A DNA stretch of 8,514 nucleotides from Burkholderiales bacterium UBA6064. Its GTDB lineage: Bacteria > Pseudomonadota > Gammaproteobacteria > Burkholderiales > Burkholderiaceae_B. Position numbers and translations under genes: made by a program. The notes below the pieces were generated by a model. The model made no database searches. It had not been told where the DNA came from and worked only from the letters and a program-made list of their open reading frames with translations. Below are positions 1-6,653 of this stretch, in pieces (position 1 is the first letter of the stretch; every line of letters starts with the position of its first letter). Location: contig DIYC01000019.1 of NCBI GenBank assembly GCA_002428895.1, positions 1,317 to 9,830 of the forward strand, given 5' to 3'.

Positions 1-381
1 GAACCAGAAAAATCAATCGAAAGGTACAAAAGTCGCTGGGAAATTGAGACACTTTTTTCATGCCTGAAAGGTCGGGGATTTAATTTTGAAGAAACCAGAC
101 TGACTGATTTAAAACGGATTGAGACCATGTTCGGAGTGCTGGCTTTGGCCTTCTCATGGGCTCATAAAATCGGAGACTGGCGACATGAAAACCATCAACC
201 TATTAAAATAAAAAATCATGGGCGACTGGCAATCAGTTACTTTCGATATGGCCTGGATTGGATTGCGCAGGCACTACTTGATATGAACCATCGATCTGAG
301 CAACTTGCGCAAGTCATCGATATATTGATTCGAAGCTGGTTAAGATCTGAGGTGAAAAACTCAATGGAGTTAAGGGCTTAG
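1..381 (+). CDS. IS4-family DDE transposase, C-terminal part (5' cut by window edge)
   Basis: This frame is open from the first base and ends at TAG, giving 126 codons. It begins EPEKSIERYKSRWEIETLFS and carries the IS4 signature Y-x2-R-x3-E-x6-K: Tyr13, Arg16, Glu20 and Lys27 of the visible part. The Glu is the third acidic residue of the DDE catalytic triad, and the Tyr and Arg lie in the alpha helix that contacts the transposon end. The C-terminal tail contains the segment SYFRYGLDWI, which resembles tails I have seen in many IS4-family transposases. The N-terminal two thirds, including both catalytic Asp residues, lie upstream of the window, so whether the element is intact cannot be judged. 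No internal stop is present in the visible part. Confidence 0.88.
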   Translation, partial: EPEKSIERYKSRWEIETLFSCLKGRGFNFEETRLTDLKRIETMFGVLALAFSWAHKIGDWRHENHQPIKIKNHGRLAISYFRYGLDWIAQALLDMNHRSEQLAQVIDILIRSWLRSEVKNSMELRA

Positions 382-409
382 AATTACATTTAAAAATTGT
401 CGTGTACAG
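1..409 (+). mobile_element. IS4-family insertion sequence, right (3') end only
   Basis: The transposase tail (stop at 379-381) is followed by about 28 bp of AT-rich sequence ending near ATTGTCGTGTACAG (396-409), after which base composition and coding character change. I take that as the likely right terminal inverted repeat, read inward as CTGTACACGACAAT. The left end is outside the window, so neither the matching inverted repeat nor the target duplication can be checked, and the exact boundary (about 405-412) is inference. The element belongs to the IS4 family by its transposase signature; the subgroup is not determined. Confidence 0.6.
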
Positions 410-618
410 AGACCACCACAAGTGACCTGGAGAAATTACAAAGAGAATATGGACGACTACCAAGAGGTGTCCTCGACTTCAAAGAAAGCTATGCGAAAGC
501 GTTCTACAGTGCAACTGCGGAGTCCATAGCATCAAATGAATACGATGTCAGCAAGTTAAGTATCGTGCTAAATGCTATCCAACACCAATGCATCAAAATG
601 GCTGAACAGATGCGCTAA
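397..618 (+). pseudogene. 3' remnant of an unidentified gene, cut off by the IS end
   Basis: An open frame of up to 73 codons, from a TTG that falls inside the presumed IS terminal repeat to a TAA at 616-618. The first residues (MSCTE) are therefore IS-encoded; sequence of host origin probably begins around 410. No Shine-Dalgarno site precedes the TTG, which argues that this is the tail of a longer gene whose front lies on the far side of the element. The protein is hydrophilic and helix-rich (e.g. DLEKLQREYGRLPRG), has one Cys near its end besides the one encoded in the IS, and shows no membrane segment or motif I recognise. A different frame continues open past its stop (to 673) and could mean a further frameshift. 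The original function is unknown. It could also be an unrelated fortuitous open frame. Confidence 0.45.
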
Positions 619-877
619 ATCGCACGGTGTCCTGATTGATATTTCCCATCTATATTCCGATTCGCCAAATATGTGAATTGGAGAACATTTCATTTGCAAT
701 TATTGTGAGCACACGACGATGGAATGCAAGCTGAAAGGGATGAAGCAAGCATGGTTGCAGTTAATTTGAGCCAGAAAAAGCGATGATTGCGAGCATGGGG
801 TAGTTTCACATGCGAGCCGTTACAAGAAGCCCATCCAAAAATTCAAAAAATAACCGCCTTAATTCAGCAAACAATCC
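619..877. other. Non-coding stretch, probably decayed gene DNA
   Basis: No gene is supported between the remnant above and the L31 promoter. One frame reads open across the end of the remnant to TGA at 674-676, then for 30 more codons to TGA at 767-769. That second piece includes a Cys-x2-Cys and a third Cys (HFICNYCEHTTMECK), but it is too short and lacks an initiation site. A small hairpin GCATG/CATGC lies near 794-813. The best reading is leftover sequence of a gene inactivated along with the IS insertion. Confidence 0.4.
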
Positions 878-906
878 TTGCAAAATAGCCTAAATCTTGG
901 CATAAT
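878..906 (+). promoter_or_regulatory. Sigma70-type promoter for rpmE2 (L31 type B)
   Basis: TTGCAA (878-883) and CATAAT (901-906) are separated by exactly 17 bp, with 4/6 or 5/6 matches to each consensus hexamer. Transcription would start near 912-914, giving an mRNA leader of about 180 nt before the L31 start codon. It is the only convincing promoter between the IS remnant and the L31 gene. The call is by pattern only. Confidence 0.6.
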
Positions 907-915
907 TTCAGGCTA
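886..915. promoter_or_regulatory. Inverted repeat TAGCCT-N18-AGGCTA across the promoter
   Basis: TAGCCT at 886-891 and AGGCTA at 910-915 are perfect inverted copies. They flank the -10 hexamer, one lying in the -35/-10 spacer and the other at the predicted start site. The half-site centres are 24 bp apart, a little over two helical turns, compatible with a dimeric repressor. I do not recognise it as a Zur or other known box, and 6-bp arms can occur by chance. Confidence 0.3.
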
Positions 916-1096
916 CTTAAAAGCAGGCAAGTGATTAGGTCACAGTTAATCTGCGTTTTTTCTGCGGTGGGGCTAAGGCCGAAAGCTTACAACCCATAAA
1001 AACACAAGGTTAAAGTGTTAGTTAACTTTGAATTAACCCAAAAAACGCAAACACATTCCAACATACTCTAATTGGCTACCTATTTCGGAGATTTCC
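912..1096 (+). promoter_or_regulatory. Long structured 5' leader of the L31 gene
   Basis: The predicted leader can form several local structures. The first is AAAAGCAG (919-926) with CTGC-g-TTTT (952-959), enclosing a small hairpin GTGA/TCAC (931-943) and running into six T residues. A second TCTGCG copy (961-966) could compete with the first (950-955) for the same GCAG. Next, GGGGCT (969-974) can pair with AGC (984-986) and CCC (993-995). Finally, GGTTAA (1008-1013) can pair either with TTAAC (1021-1025 area) or with TTAACC (1033-1038). Alternating pairings like these are what an attenuation or autoregulation leader would show. Autogenous leaders upstream of rpmE are known in other bacterial groups; that this is one is inference. 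Confidence 0.35.
1087..1090 (+). promoter_or_regulatory. Ribosome binding site of rpmE2
   Basis: GGAG, within CGGAGA, lies 6 nt before the ATG at 1097. This is a clear Shine-Dalgarno match and fixes the start of the L31 gene. Confidence 0.7.
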
Positions 1097-1348
1097 ATGA
1101 AAAAAGACATACACCCCAATTATCGCGAAGTTTTGTTCGTTGATATGTCTAACGGTTTTAAGTTTATTTGTCGCTCAACTGCAAATTCTCGCGAAACAGA
1201 AACATATCAAGGCAAAGAATACCCGCTGATTAAACTCGACGTTTCATCTGAATCACACCCTTTTTATACTGGTGCGCAAAATAAAATTGTTGACACCGCC
1301 GGTCGCGTCGAGAAATTTCGTCAAAAATTCAGTCGCCTCAAAAAATAA
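1097..1348 (+). CDS. rpmE2: 50S ribosomal protein L31 type B
   Basis: This encodes L31, a small protein of the large ribosomal subunit that bridges the central protuberance to the 30S head. The 83 residues begin [20 protein letters not shown], the classical start of the type B form, and contain the family segments [13 protein letters not shown] and the C-terminal [15 protein letters not shown]. Its length fits the family (about 80-90 residues). Only one cysteine is present (Cys25), so the four-cysteine zinc site of the C+ type A form is absent; this is the zinc-independent C- form. In bacteria with both forms the type B gene is often induced by zinc starvation through Zur. I do not see a convincing Zur box here, and whether a second L31 gene exists cannot be told from the window. 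It has its own promoter, leader and terminator and so forms a single-gene unit. Confidence 0.95.
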   Translation: MKKDIHPNYREVLFVDMSNGFKFICRSTANSRETETYQGKEYPLIKLDVSSESHPFYTGAQNKIVDTAGRVEKFRQKFSRLKK

Positions 1349-1374
1349 GGTTTTTCTTAATCAACTGAATTTGA

Positions 1375-1397
1375 TTGCAAACCCAAATCGTTTGCAA
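1375..1397 (+). repeat. Hairpin TTGCAAA / TTTGCAA
   Basis: A perfect 7-bp inverted repeat with a 9-nt loop lies 27 nt after the L31 stop and upstream of the terminator. It may protect the mRNA 3' end or be incidental. No T-run follows it, so it is not itself an intrinsic terminator. Confidence 0.4.
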
Positions 1398-1421
1398 GCC
1401 AACTTGAAAACATGCAAAAAC

Positions 1422-1454
1422 GGCCTCAATCTTTCGATTCGAGGTCATTTTTTT
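1422..1454 (+). terminator. Rho-independent terminator of rpmE2
   Basis: GGCCTC (1422-1427) pairs with GAGGTC (1441-1446, one G-U), and AATC (1428-1431) pairs with GATT (1436-1439). The loop is TTTC, one base (C1440) is bulged, and A plus seven T residues follow immediately. The upstream AAAAA tract (1416-1420) gives only a weak terminator on the other strand. It separates the L31 unit from the glycosyltransferase gene. Confidence 0.85.
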
Positions 1455-1552
1455 CATGCTTCACAAAGTTAAGGACACAGTGAAACCATATCCTCATATG
1501 ATCCAAAGGCCTTTTTACTTCTAAAACAAGCGACACTTTTAGCTTTAAAAAA

Positions 1553-3316
1553 ATGATTTCACTAAACCTGAATCCAATTATTAAAAATAAAGTGTTGTTT
1601 GGACTTATTTTTCTCTACATTTTTCCAGGTCTTTTTGGGCGCAGTCCTTGGACACCCGACGATGCTCTGGGGTTTGCTCAAGCCTATCATTTTTTAAACA
1701 CGCCAATTAGCGCTTGGTCCAACACCATTATTTTGGGCCAACCGTTTACAGAAGATGGACTATTATCCGCCTGGATTGCCGCCCTGTTTGGCTTAGTCGG
1801 TCAACAGTTTGGTTTTTCACATCAATATCTAGACGATTGGATGCGATTAAGCAATTTAGTTTGGCTTGCACTCATCCTCTGGTCAATTTGGCACACCACG
1901 TATCGTTTGGCATTACGCCCCGAATTACAACCCCAAAACCCATTTGGTAATGCACCCACCCGCACTGACTACGCACGATCTGTGGCCAATGCATCGGTAC
2001 TGTGTTTACTCGGCACACTAGGATTGCTGTTGCGCTCTCATTTTCAAGTCTCTGAATTAGCCGAGTTGGCAGGTCTCAGTATCATGCTGATGGCTGCAGT
2101 AAGGTCGTTTGATCAACCCAGCAGCGCAGGTTGGTACTTAGGATTGGGCGCAATAATTGCTTTTTTTTCTAGGGGCTGGTCGCATTTAATCATCGTGTTT
2201 GTATTTTTAGCTTTAGCCAATCTAACCCACCCTACACTGCGATTTTATATTCAAAAAAGAATTATTCGAGCCAGTTCATTGTCAATACTTGCGATTGTGT
2301 TGTGGATATTTTGGGTGTTTAATCAACCTAACGGCGAGCCTTGGCTAGCCGAATGGCACACTTGGAATATCACTCGTTTTACCGTATTTCACCCAGAACA
2401 CACCATCAACCTGCAAACTCTGGGCATTCTGTTAAAAACAACCACCTGGTTTTTTTGGCCGATTTTACCTCTTTCAATTTGGACGGTTTGGAGTTACAAA
2501 AAAGCGCTTGGGGAGCCCAGCTTACGTATTCCGGTGTTTTCAGCCTGCGGTGGTTTCTGCATTTTACTGCTCACCAATCCCAGTGAAGAGGCCAATTACT
2601 TTCCGCTCATCGCACCGTTAAGCGTGCTTGCTGCAATTGGTTTGTCCACCATGCGTCGCGGTTTAGTGGGTTTAATCGATTGGTTTGCCCTACTCTGCTT
2701 TTCTTTTTTAGCGATTTTAGTTTGGCTGGGGTGGTCTGCAGCCACTTTTTCTTGGCCCAATAAAATTGCCAATAATTTAGAAAAATTATCGCCAGGGTAC
2801 CAACCTGCCGCCATTGGACTAGAGCTGTTTATTGCTTTGATTGCAAGTGCAGCTTGGCTTATCTTAGTGATTTGGCGTACTCAGCGCCCCAACAGTTCGC
2901 ACCGCATGCTTTGGCGGCCCATGATTTTAAGCTGTGGTGGCGTAACCCTGGTGTGGTGTTTACTCATGACTTTATGGTTACCACGCATCGATTACGCAAA
3001 AAGCTACAACCCAGTTGCTCAACAGTTGGCCAATCACTTAAACAATACCCAACAGTGTATTTCGTATTATCAAGTTGATTTGGCCGATATTAGCTTACTG
3101 AGTTATCACAGCCAGTTAAACTTTCAAAAAGGAACCCCTGAAACCCAAGCCTGCAACTACTTGCTGATTGAAGATTCTTTAAAAACCAATTTACAAAAAA
3201 AGCAGGCTATTTTAAATCATTCACACAATAGATGGCAGGCCATTTGGACGGGTCACCGTAACTCAGATCGACATGAGCGATTTATTTTATTTCAGCGGAT
3301 TGCGCTGGCACAATAA
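1553..3316 (+). CDS. ArnT/GT39-like polytopic membrane glycosyltransferase
   Basis: A 587-residue inner-membrane protein of the GT-C fold, the class that moves a sugar from a lipid-linked (polyprenyl phosphate) donor to an envelope acceptor. About 12-14 hydrophobic segments cover residues ~14-475, starting with [17 protein letters not shown]. The first periplasmic loop has [11 protein letters not shown], with Asp36-Asp37 at the place of the acidic motif of GT-C enzymes, and is followed by [13 protein letters not shown], which matches the family's conserved G-P-F loop. A periplasmic C-terminal domain (~477-587) follows, with the SYNPVAQQL and ACNYLLIED segments I know from Burkholderiales homologues. 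The acceptor (lipid A, glycan or protein) is not determinable; no arn operon genes are adjacent. No Shine-Dalgarno site precedes the ATG, only an A-rich stretch, and no alternative in-frame start lies just upstream. A small inverted repeat, CATAT-CCTC-ATATG, sits at 1487-1500. Its 3' end overlaps convergent orn by 35 bp. Confidence 0.8.
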   Translation: MISLNLNPIIKNKVLFGLIFLYIFPGLFGRSPWTPDDALGFAQAYHFLNTPISAWSNTIILGQPFTEDGLLSAWIAALFGLVGQQFGFSHQYLDDWMRLSNLVWLALILWSIWHTTYRLALRPELQPQNPFGNAPTRTDYARSVANASVLCLLGTLGLLLRSHFQVSELAELAGLSIMLMAAVRSFDQPSSAGWYLGLGAIIAFFSRGWSHLIIVFVFLALANLTHPTLRFYIQKRIIRASSLSILAIVLWIFWVFNQPNGEPWLAEWHTWNITRFTVFHPEHTINLQTLGILLKTTTWFFWPILPLSIWTVWSYKKALGEPSLRIPVFSACGGFCILLLTNPSEEANYFPLIAPLSVLAAIGLSTMRRGLVGLIDWFALLCFSFLAILVWLGWSAATFSWPNKIANNLEKLSPGYQPAAIGLELFIALIASAAWLILVIWRTQRPNSSHRMLWRPMILSCGGVTLVWCLLMTLWLPRIDYAKSYNPVAQQLANHLNNTQQCISYYQVDLADISLLSYHSQLNFQKGTPETQACNYLLIEDSLKTNLQKKQAILNHSHNRWQAIWTGHRNSDRHERFILFQRIALAQ

Positions 3317-3890
3317 AATGTTCGCGGTAGTAACGCAATTCATCAATCGATTCCATCACATCAGCCAAAGCAGTATGTTTTGTTTTTTTAACAAACCCTT
3401 TCATTAAACTTGGATTCCAACGCTTTGCCAACTCTTTCACTGAACTCACGTCTAAATTACGGTAGTGAAAATACTGTTCAAGCCTCGGCATATAACGCGC
3501 CATGAAGCGACGATCTTGGCAAATACTGTTGCCGCACATCGGTGACTTTCTGGGACCCACATAAAGAGCCAACCAATCTAGAAAAAATTGTTCGGCCTGC
3601 TCCTCAGATACAGTAGAGTGCTTAACGCGCTCGGTTAATCCTGAATTACCGTGTGTTTTAGTGTTCCAGTCATCCATTGCAGCCAACACCGTATCCGATT
3701 GGTGAATAGCCAATACAGGTGCTTGGGCCAGTACTTCCAAGTCTGAATTGGTAATCACCATTGCAATTTCTATGATTTTGTCCGATTGCGGGTCTAAACC
3801 AGTCATCTCCATGTCTAACCAGACTAAATGATCGTTGTTTCGTGAGTTGTTGTGATCTGAGTCTGTCTGTTCAGGCTGTGCTTGTGCCAT
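3282..3890 (-). CDS. orn: Oligoribonuclease (3'-5' exoribonuclease, DEDDh family)
   Basis: Orn degrades 2-5 nt RNA fragments, above all dinucleotides including pGpG from c-di-GMP turnover, to mononucleotides in the cytoplasm. From the ATG at 3888-3890 the protein has 202 residues. All five catalytic residues are visible: Asp26 and Glu28 in [10 protein letters not shown], Asp126 in [10 protein letters not shown], and His172 and Asp177 in [11 protein letters not shown]. Their spacing equals that of the E. coli enzyme, with about 14 extra polar N-terminal residues ([15 protein letters not shown]). A TTG four codons upstream (3900-3902) is possible but has a GGA almost touching it; the ATG, with GGA about 12 nt away, is also weak, so the start is not certain. 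The gene diverges from the M48 protease gene (74 bp between starts) and overlaps the glycosyltransferase tail to tail. It is usually essential in proteobacteria. Confidence 0.96.
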   Translation of the reverse strand: MAQAQPEQTDSDHNNSRNNDHLVWLDMEMTGLDPQSDKIIEIAMVITNSDLEVLAQAPVLAIHQSDTVLAAMDDWNTKTHGNSGLTERVKHSTVSEEQAEQFFLDWLALYVGPRKSPMCGNSICQDRRFMARYMPRLEQYFHYRNLDVSSVKELAKRWNPSLMKGFVKKTKHTALADVMESIDELRYYREHFIVPAQSAEIK

Positions 3891-3915
3891 AATTTGTGTC
3901 AATCCGTATTAATCC

Positions 3916-3929
3916 AGACAAAATTGTCT
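3916..3929. promoter_or_regulatory. Palindrome AGACAA-AA-TTGTCT between divergent orn and M48 genes
   Basis: A perfect 6+6 bp inverted repeat with a 2-bp centre, roughly midway in the 74-bp region from which orn and the M48-PCD-rsgA run diverge. Its position would let one dimeric regulator act on both directions. I could not find convincing -35/-10 pairs for either gene nearby and do not recognise the site as a known operator. Confidence 0.35.
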
Positions 3930-3964
3930 CATAAAACAACCAAATTAATCGTGCAGGAATATCA

Positions 3965-5218
3965 ATGATTTGGACTGAAATTTTTTTATGCGCACTTTTA
4001 TTCACGATAGGCCTAAAGTTTTGGTTAGCTCAACGACACTTTAAAGCAGTCAGCAGCAATCAACACCAGATACCTTCCGATTTTGCCGAACACATTCAAC
4101 TACACGACCATCAAAAAGCAGCTCGGTATACGCTTACCAAAACACGTTTTGGGTTGCTGCATTTTATATTCGAGGTGTTCGTACTCATTGGGTTTACTTT
4201 GTTAGGCGGGCTCGACTTTCTTCAATCGTACACAACCCAATGGGCATCAGGTTTATGGGCAGGTGTTACACTCATTGCTGCGTTTAGTTTAATCACCTCC
4301 TTACTCGATTTACCTTGGTCTTATTATCAACAATTTGTCATTGAACAGCAGTTTGGCTTTAATCGCATGAGCAAACAATTATGGCTAATCGATTTATTTC
4401 GAGGTTTATTGTTGTCGATTGCACTAGGTGGCCCACTACTCATTTTAATTCTCTATTTAATGACTCAGATTCAAACCTACTGGTGGCTAGCCGCTTGGGG
4501 TGTATGGTTTGGCTTTAGTTTATTGCTGATGTGGCTTTACCCAACAGTCATTGCCCCCCTGTTTAATCAGTTTAAGCCCCTGCAAGACGGGCCAACCAAG
4601 TCAAAAATTTTAAGTTTGCTTCAACGATGCAACTTCAATTCAGACGGCCTGTTTGTCATGGATGGAAGCAAACGATCAAGCCACGGGAATGCTTATTTTA
4701 GTGGCCTAGGTAAAGCCAAACGAATTGTATTTTTTGACACCTTACTTGAGCGCCTCAACGACGATCAAATTGAAGCAGTGCTGGCGCACGAATTGGGGCA
4801 CTTTAAGAAAAAACACATTCAAACAATGTTGTTTATCTCCGGCTTACTTAGCCTTATTCTCTTTGCTGTGTTGGGTTATTTAGCCAATTCAAGCTGGTTT
4901 TATACAGGCCTGGGTGTAACCCCCGATTTAGCCAATGGGTCTCAAGCACTGGCACTTATTTTATTTTTACTGGTGTTGCCTTACTTCACTTTTTTATTTA
5001 AACCTGTTTTTTCGTGGTTAAGCAGAAAAAATGAATTCGAAGCCGATGCCTACGCGGCGCAACACACACAGGCTCAACATTTAATCTCAGCTTTGGTCAA
5101 ACTCTACCAAGACAATGCAGCCACCTTAACACCAGACTCTTGCTATTCAGCTTTCTATGACTCACACCCGCCTGCCGCAATTCGAATCAAACATTTAAAA
5201 CAACACGAGCACCTGTGA
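3965..5218 (+). CDS. M48-family (Ste24/CAAX prenyl protease-like) membrane zinc metallopeptidase
   Basis: A 417-residue inner-membrane protease, the normal length for bacterial Ste24-like M48 proteins. Residues 275-279 are the zinc motif HELGH in AVLAHELGHFKKKH. The third zinc ligand is probably Glu357 in NEFEADAYAA, with the conserved Asp361. Other family marks are EQQFGFNRMS (from residue 127), APLFNQFKPL, and the block DGSKRSSHGNAYFSGLG followed by KRIVFFDTLLE. About seven hydrophobic segments (near residues 4-20, 66-84, 98-115, 146-166, 172-193, 287-305, 327-347) build the membrane barrel seen in Ste24. The bacterial substrate is generally unknown; envelope protein quality control is the usual proposal, since CAAX prenylation is not expected. 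AGGA six nt before the ATG supports the start. It is first in a run with PCD and rsgA and shares a GTGA overlap with PCD. Confidence 0.93.
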   Translation: MIWTEIFLCALLFTIGLKFWLAQRHFKAVSSNQHQIPSDFAEHIQLHDHQKAARYTLTKTRFGLLHFIFEVFVLIGFTLLGGLDFLQSYTTQWASGLWAGVTLIAAFSLITSLLDLPWSYYQQFVIEQQFGFNRMSKQLWLIDLFRGLLLSIALGGPLLILILYLMTQIQTYWWLAAWGVWFGFSLLLMWLYPTVIAPLFNQFKPLQDGPTKSKILSLLQRCNFNSDGLFVMDGSKRSSHGNAYFSGLGKAKRIVFFDTLLERLNDDQIEAVLAHELGHFKKKHIQTMLFISGLLSLILFAVLGYLANSSWFYTGLGVTPDLANGSQALALILFLLVLPYFTFLFKPVFSWLSRKNEFEADAYAAQHTQAQHLISALVKLYQDNAATLTPDSCYSAFYDSHPPAAIRIKHLKQHEHL

Positions 5219-5607
5219 TCACTGCAAATCAGCAACCTCAAATTAAAACGCTTGCACAATGGTGTCAGCTTAGCTGCACGCCAATGAAGGTTGCCGGTAA
5301 GTGGTCAAACCAAGACGTGCTGAAACAGCTTGAGTACTTTCCAGGTTGGACGATGCGTTGTCATGCAGAAGAAATGAGCGAGTTAACAAAACAATTTGTA
5401 TTTCAACACTTTGCCCATACCCAATCGGCAATCATCGCGCTAATGCAACTTGCCGAGCAACAAAATCATCACCCTGAAGTACACTTTACTTACAGCCATG
5501 TCACAGTGGTTTGGAACACGCACAGTGCAGGCGGCATTACTCACAATGACTGGGTGTGCGCCAGCCTCACCGAACATCAATTCAACTTCATTCAAAAGGC
5601 AGTTTAA
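5215..5607 (+). CDS. phhB: Pterin-4a-carbinolamine dehydratase
   Basis: This encodes the small cytoplasmic enzyme that dehydrates 4a-hydroxytetrahydrobiopterin (or another pterin) after aromatic amino-acid hydroxylation so that the cofactor can be reduced again. The 130 residues contain the family signature: Glu81-x3-His85-His86-Pro87, an aromatic at Phe91/Tyr93, His103, and Asp112 in THNDW. The region QLEYFPGWTMR (38-48) and the F-F-x2-F core match the fold. The start is a GTG inside the overlap GTGA with the M48 stop codon; no strong Shine-Dalgarno site is seen, so translation is probably coupled to the upstream gene. No phenylalanine hydroxylase is in the window, so the pterin-recycling role is inferred from the family. 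The alternative function as a general pterin dehydratase cannot be excluded. Confidence 0.92.
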   Translation: MITANQQPQIKTLAQWCQLSCTPMKVAGKWSNQDVLKQLEYFPGWTMRCHAEEMSELTKQFVFQHFAHTQSAIIALMQLAEQQNHHPEVHFTYSHVTVVWNTHSAGGITHNDWVCASLTEHQFNFIQKAV

Positions 5608-5664
5608 CTTGGTCACCCATGCTAACGACAAAGCCTTATACGCCAACACGTTACCAAGCAACAA

Positions 5665-6591
5665 ATGAATACACACACCCTACTACCTGCCGAGGTGATT
5701 GCAAGTTTTGGTCGACATTACTTGGCACAAGACGAACAACACACCCTGTGGCAGGTATTTGCCAAAGGCAAAAAACATGAAATTGCAGTGGGCGATCGCA
5801 TTCAAATTACACCGTCAGGCGACAAACAAGCCTGGGTTGTAAAAATTGAGCCACGCAAAAACTTGCTGTATCGGTCTGACAATCTACGCAGTAAATTGTT
5901 TGCCGCAAATATCGACTTCGTGTTTTTAATGATAGCCATTAGTCCACCCTTTTGTTTAGAACTGCTCAGTAGAACAATGGTCGCATGCGCTGTGGCCAAA
6001 ATACCGCTGCATCTATTATTCAATAAGACTGAATTACTTGCACAACACCACACCACAGCGGAACACATTCAAAACGAATTACGCGCCCTAGTAGGGGCAA
6101 ACACACCCATTGATTGGATTAGTTTAAAACACAAGCCTGAAGCAGCTACGCAGTTACTTGCACCCATGATTCGCAATAAAACCATTTTGGTGATTGGTCA
6201 ATCAGGCATGGGTAAATCCACTTTAATCAATTTACTCGACCCTACGGCACTTGCTACAACCAACAACATTTCAGAGGCATTAAATACTGGTAAACATACA
6301 ACCACAACCATTAAAATGCATCGTTGTGAGCAGTTTCAAACGAAATTAATCGACTCACCAGGCTTTCAAAAATTTGGTTTACATCATGTGACTGAAAAAA
6401 ATCTTCAGGAAGCATTTCCTGAGATTATGGCGATTGCGCAGCGTTGTCGATTTGATGATTGTCAGCACGCCAGTGAACCCCACTGCGCAGTTAAAGAAAC
6501 GTTGACTCATGGCAACCAGGTGACCGCCACTCGCATGAATTGCTTTATGAATTTACGGGAAGAAATTCAGAAAAATGCAAAAAAATGGTAA
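5665..6591 (+). CDS. rsgA: Small ribosomal subunit biogenesis GTPase RsgA
   Basis: A circularly permuted GTPase that binds the 30S subunit late in assembly, checks the decoding centre and releases RbfA on GTP hydrolysis. The 308 residues show the N-terminal OB-fold (RIQITPSG near residue 50), then G4 FNKTEL with Asn120-Lys121-Thr122-Glu123, then the P-loop G1 GQSGMGKST (178-186). Next come the G2 region GKHTTTTIKMH and G3 DSPGF (230-234). Last is the zinc knuckle Cys261-x4-Cys266-x-His268-x5-Cys274. The permuted order G4-G1-G2-G3 is diagnostic. Its G4 has Glu where the GTPase consensus NKxD has Asp. The ATG at 5665 is the only in-frame start after the TAA at 5623, and it has no recognisable Shine-Dalgarno site. 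It lies 57 bp after PCD on the same strand, probably co-transcribed. Confidence 0.96.
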   Translation: MNTHTLLPAEVIASFGRHYLAQDEQHTLWQVFAKGKKHEIAVGDRIQITPSGDKQAWVVKIEPRKNLLYRSDNLRSKLFAANIDFVFLMIAISPPFCLELLSRTMVACAVAKIPLHLLFNKTELLAQHHTTAEHIQNELRALVGANTPIDWISLKHKPEAATQLLAPMIRNKTILVIGQSGMGKSTLINLLDPTALATTNNISEALNTGKHTTTTIKMHRCEQFQTKLIDSPGFQKFGLHHVTEKNLQEAFPEIMAIAQRCRFDDCQHASEPHCAVKETLTHGNQVTATRMNCFMNLREEIQKNAKKW

Positions 6592-6653
6592 ATAACAGTA
6601 CGATAGAATCACAGCATTCAAAACAAAAGCATGCGAAGGATCAATTCAACAGT

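Noticed and set aside
711..717. ACACGAC, an inverted copy of GTCGTGT at the IS end (399-405)
   Set aside because: Only 7 bp match and the flanks disagree with the presumed terminal repeat, so a second IS end is not supported.
677..769. Short Cys-rich reading frame (CNYCEHTTMECK) resembling a zinc ribbon
   Set aside because: Only 30 codons between two stops, no start with a ribosome binding site and no second Cys pair; kept only as a possible gene scrap.
780..835. Group II intron domain V-like end (GAGC...CATGCGAGCC)
   Set aside because: The characteristic domain V stem with its AGC triad and GNRA-type loop is not formed, and no intron-encoded protein is nearby.
960..1040. Known riboswitch (cobalamin, TPP, FMN, glycine, SAM) in the L31 leader
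   Set aside because: None of the conserved core motifs of those classes can be read there; the region is described only as an uncharacterised leader.
3888..3902. TTG at 3900-3902 as start of orn
   Set aside because: GGA lies only a base or two from the TTG, and the ATG four codons later already precedes the conserved domain by over 20 residues; the ATG was preferred, though not proven.
5440..6068. Long reading frames on the opposite strand and in other frames over PCD and rsgA
   Set aside because: They overlap genes with complete family motifs and lack start sites or recognisable protein character.
6592..6653. Possible terminator between convergent rsgA and the repeat-protein gene
   Set aside because: No GC-rich stem followed by a T-run on either strand; only a GCATGC palindrome is present.
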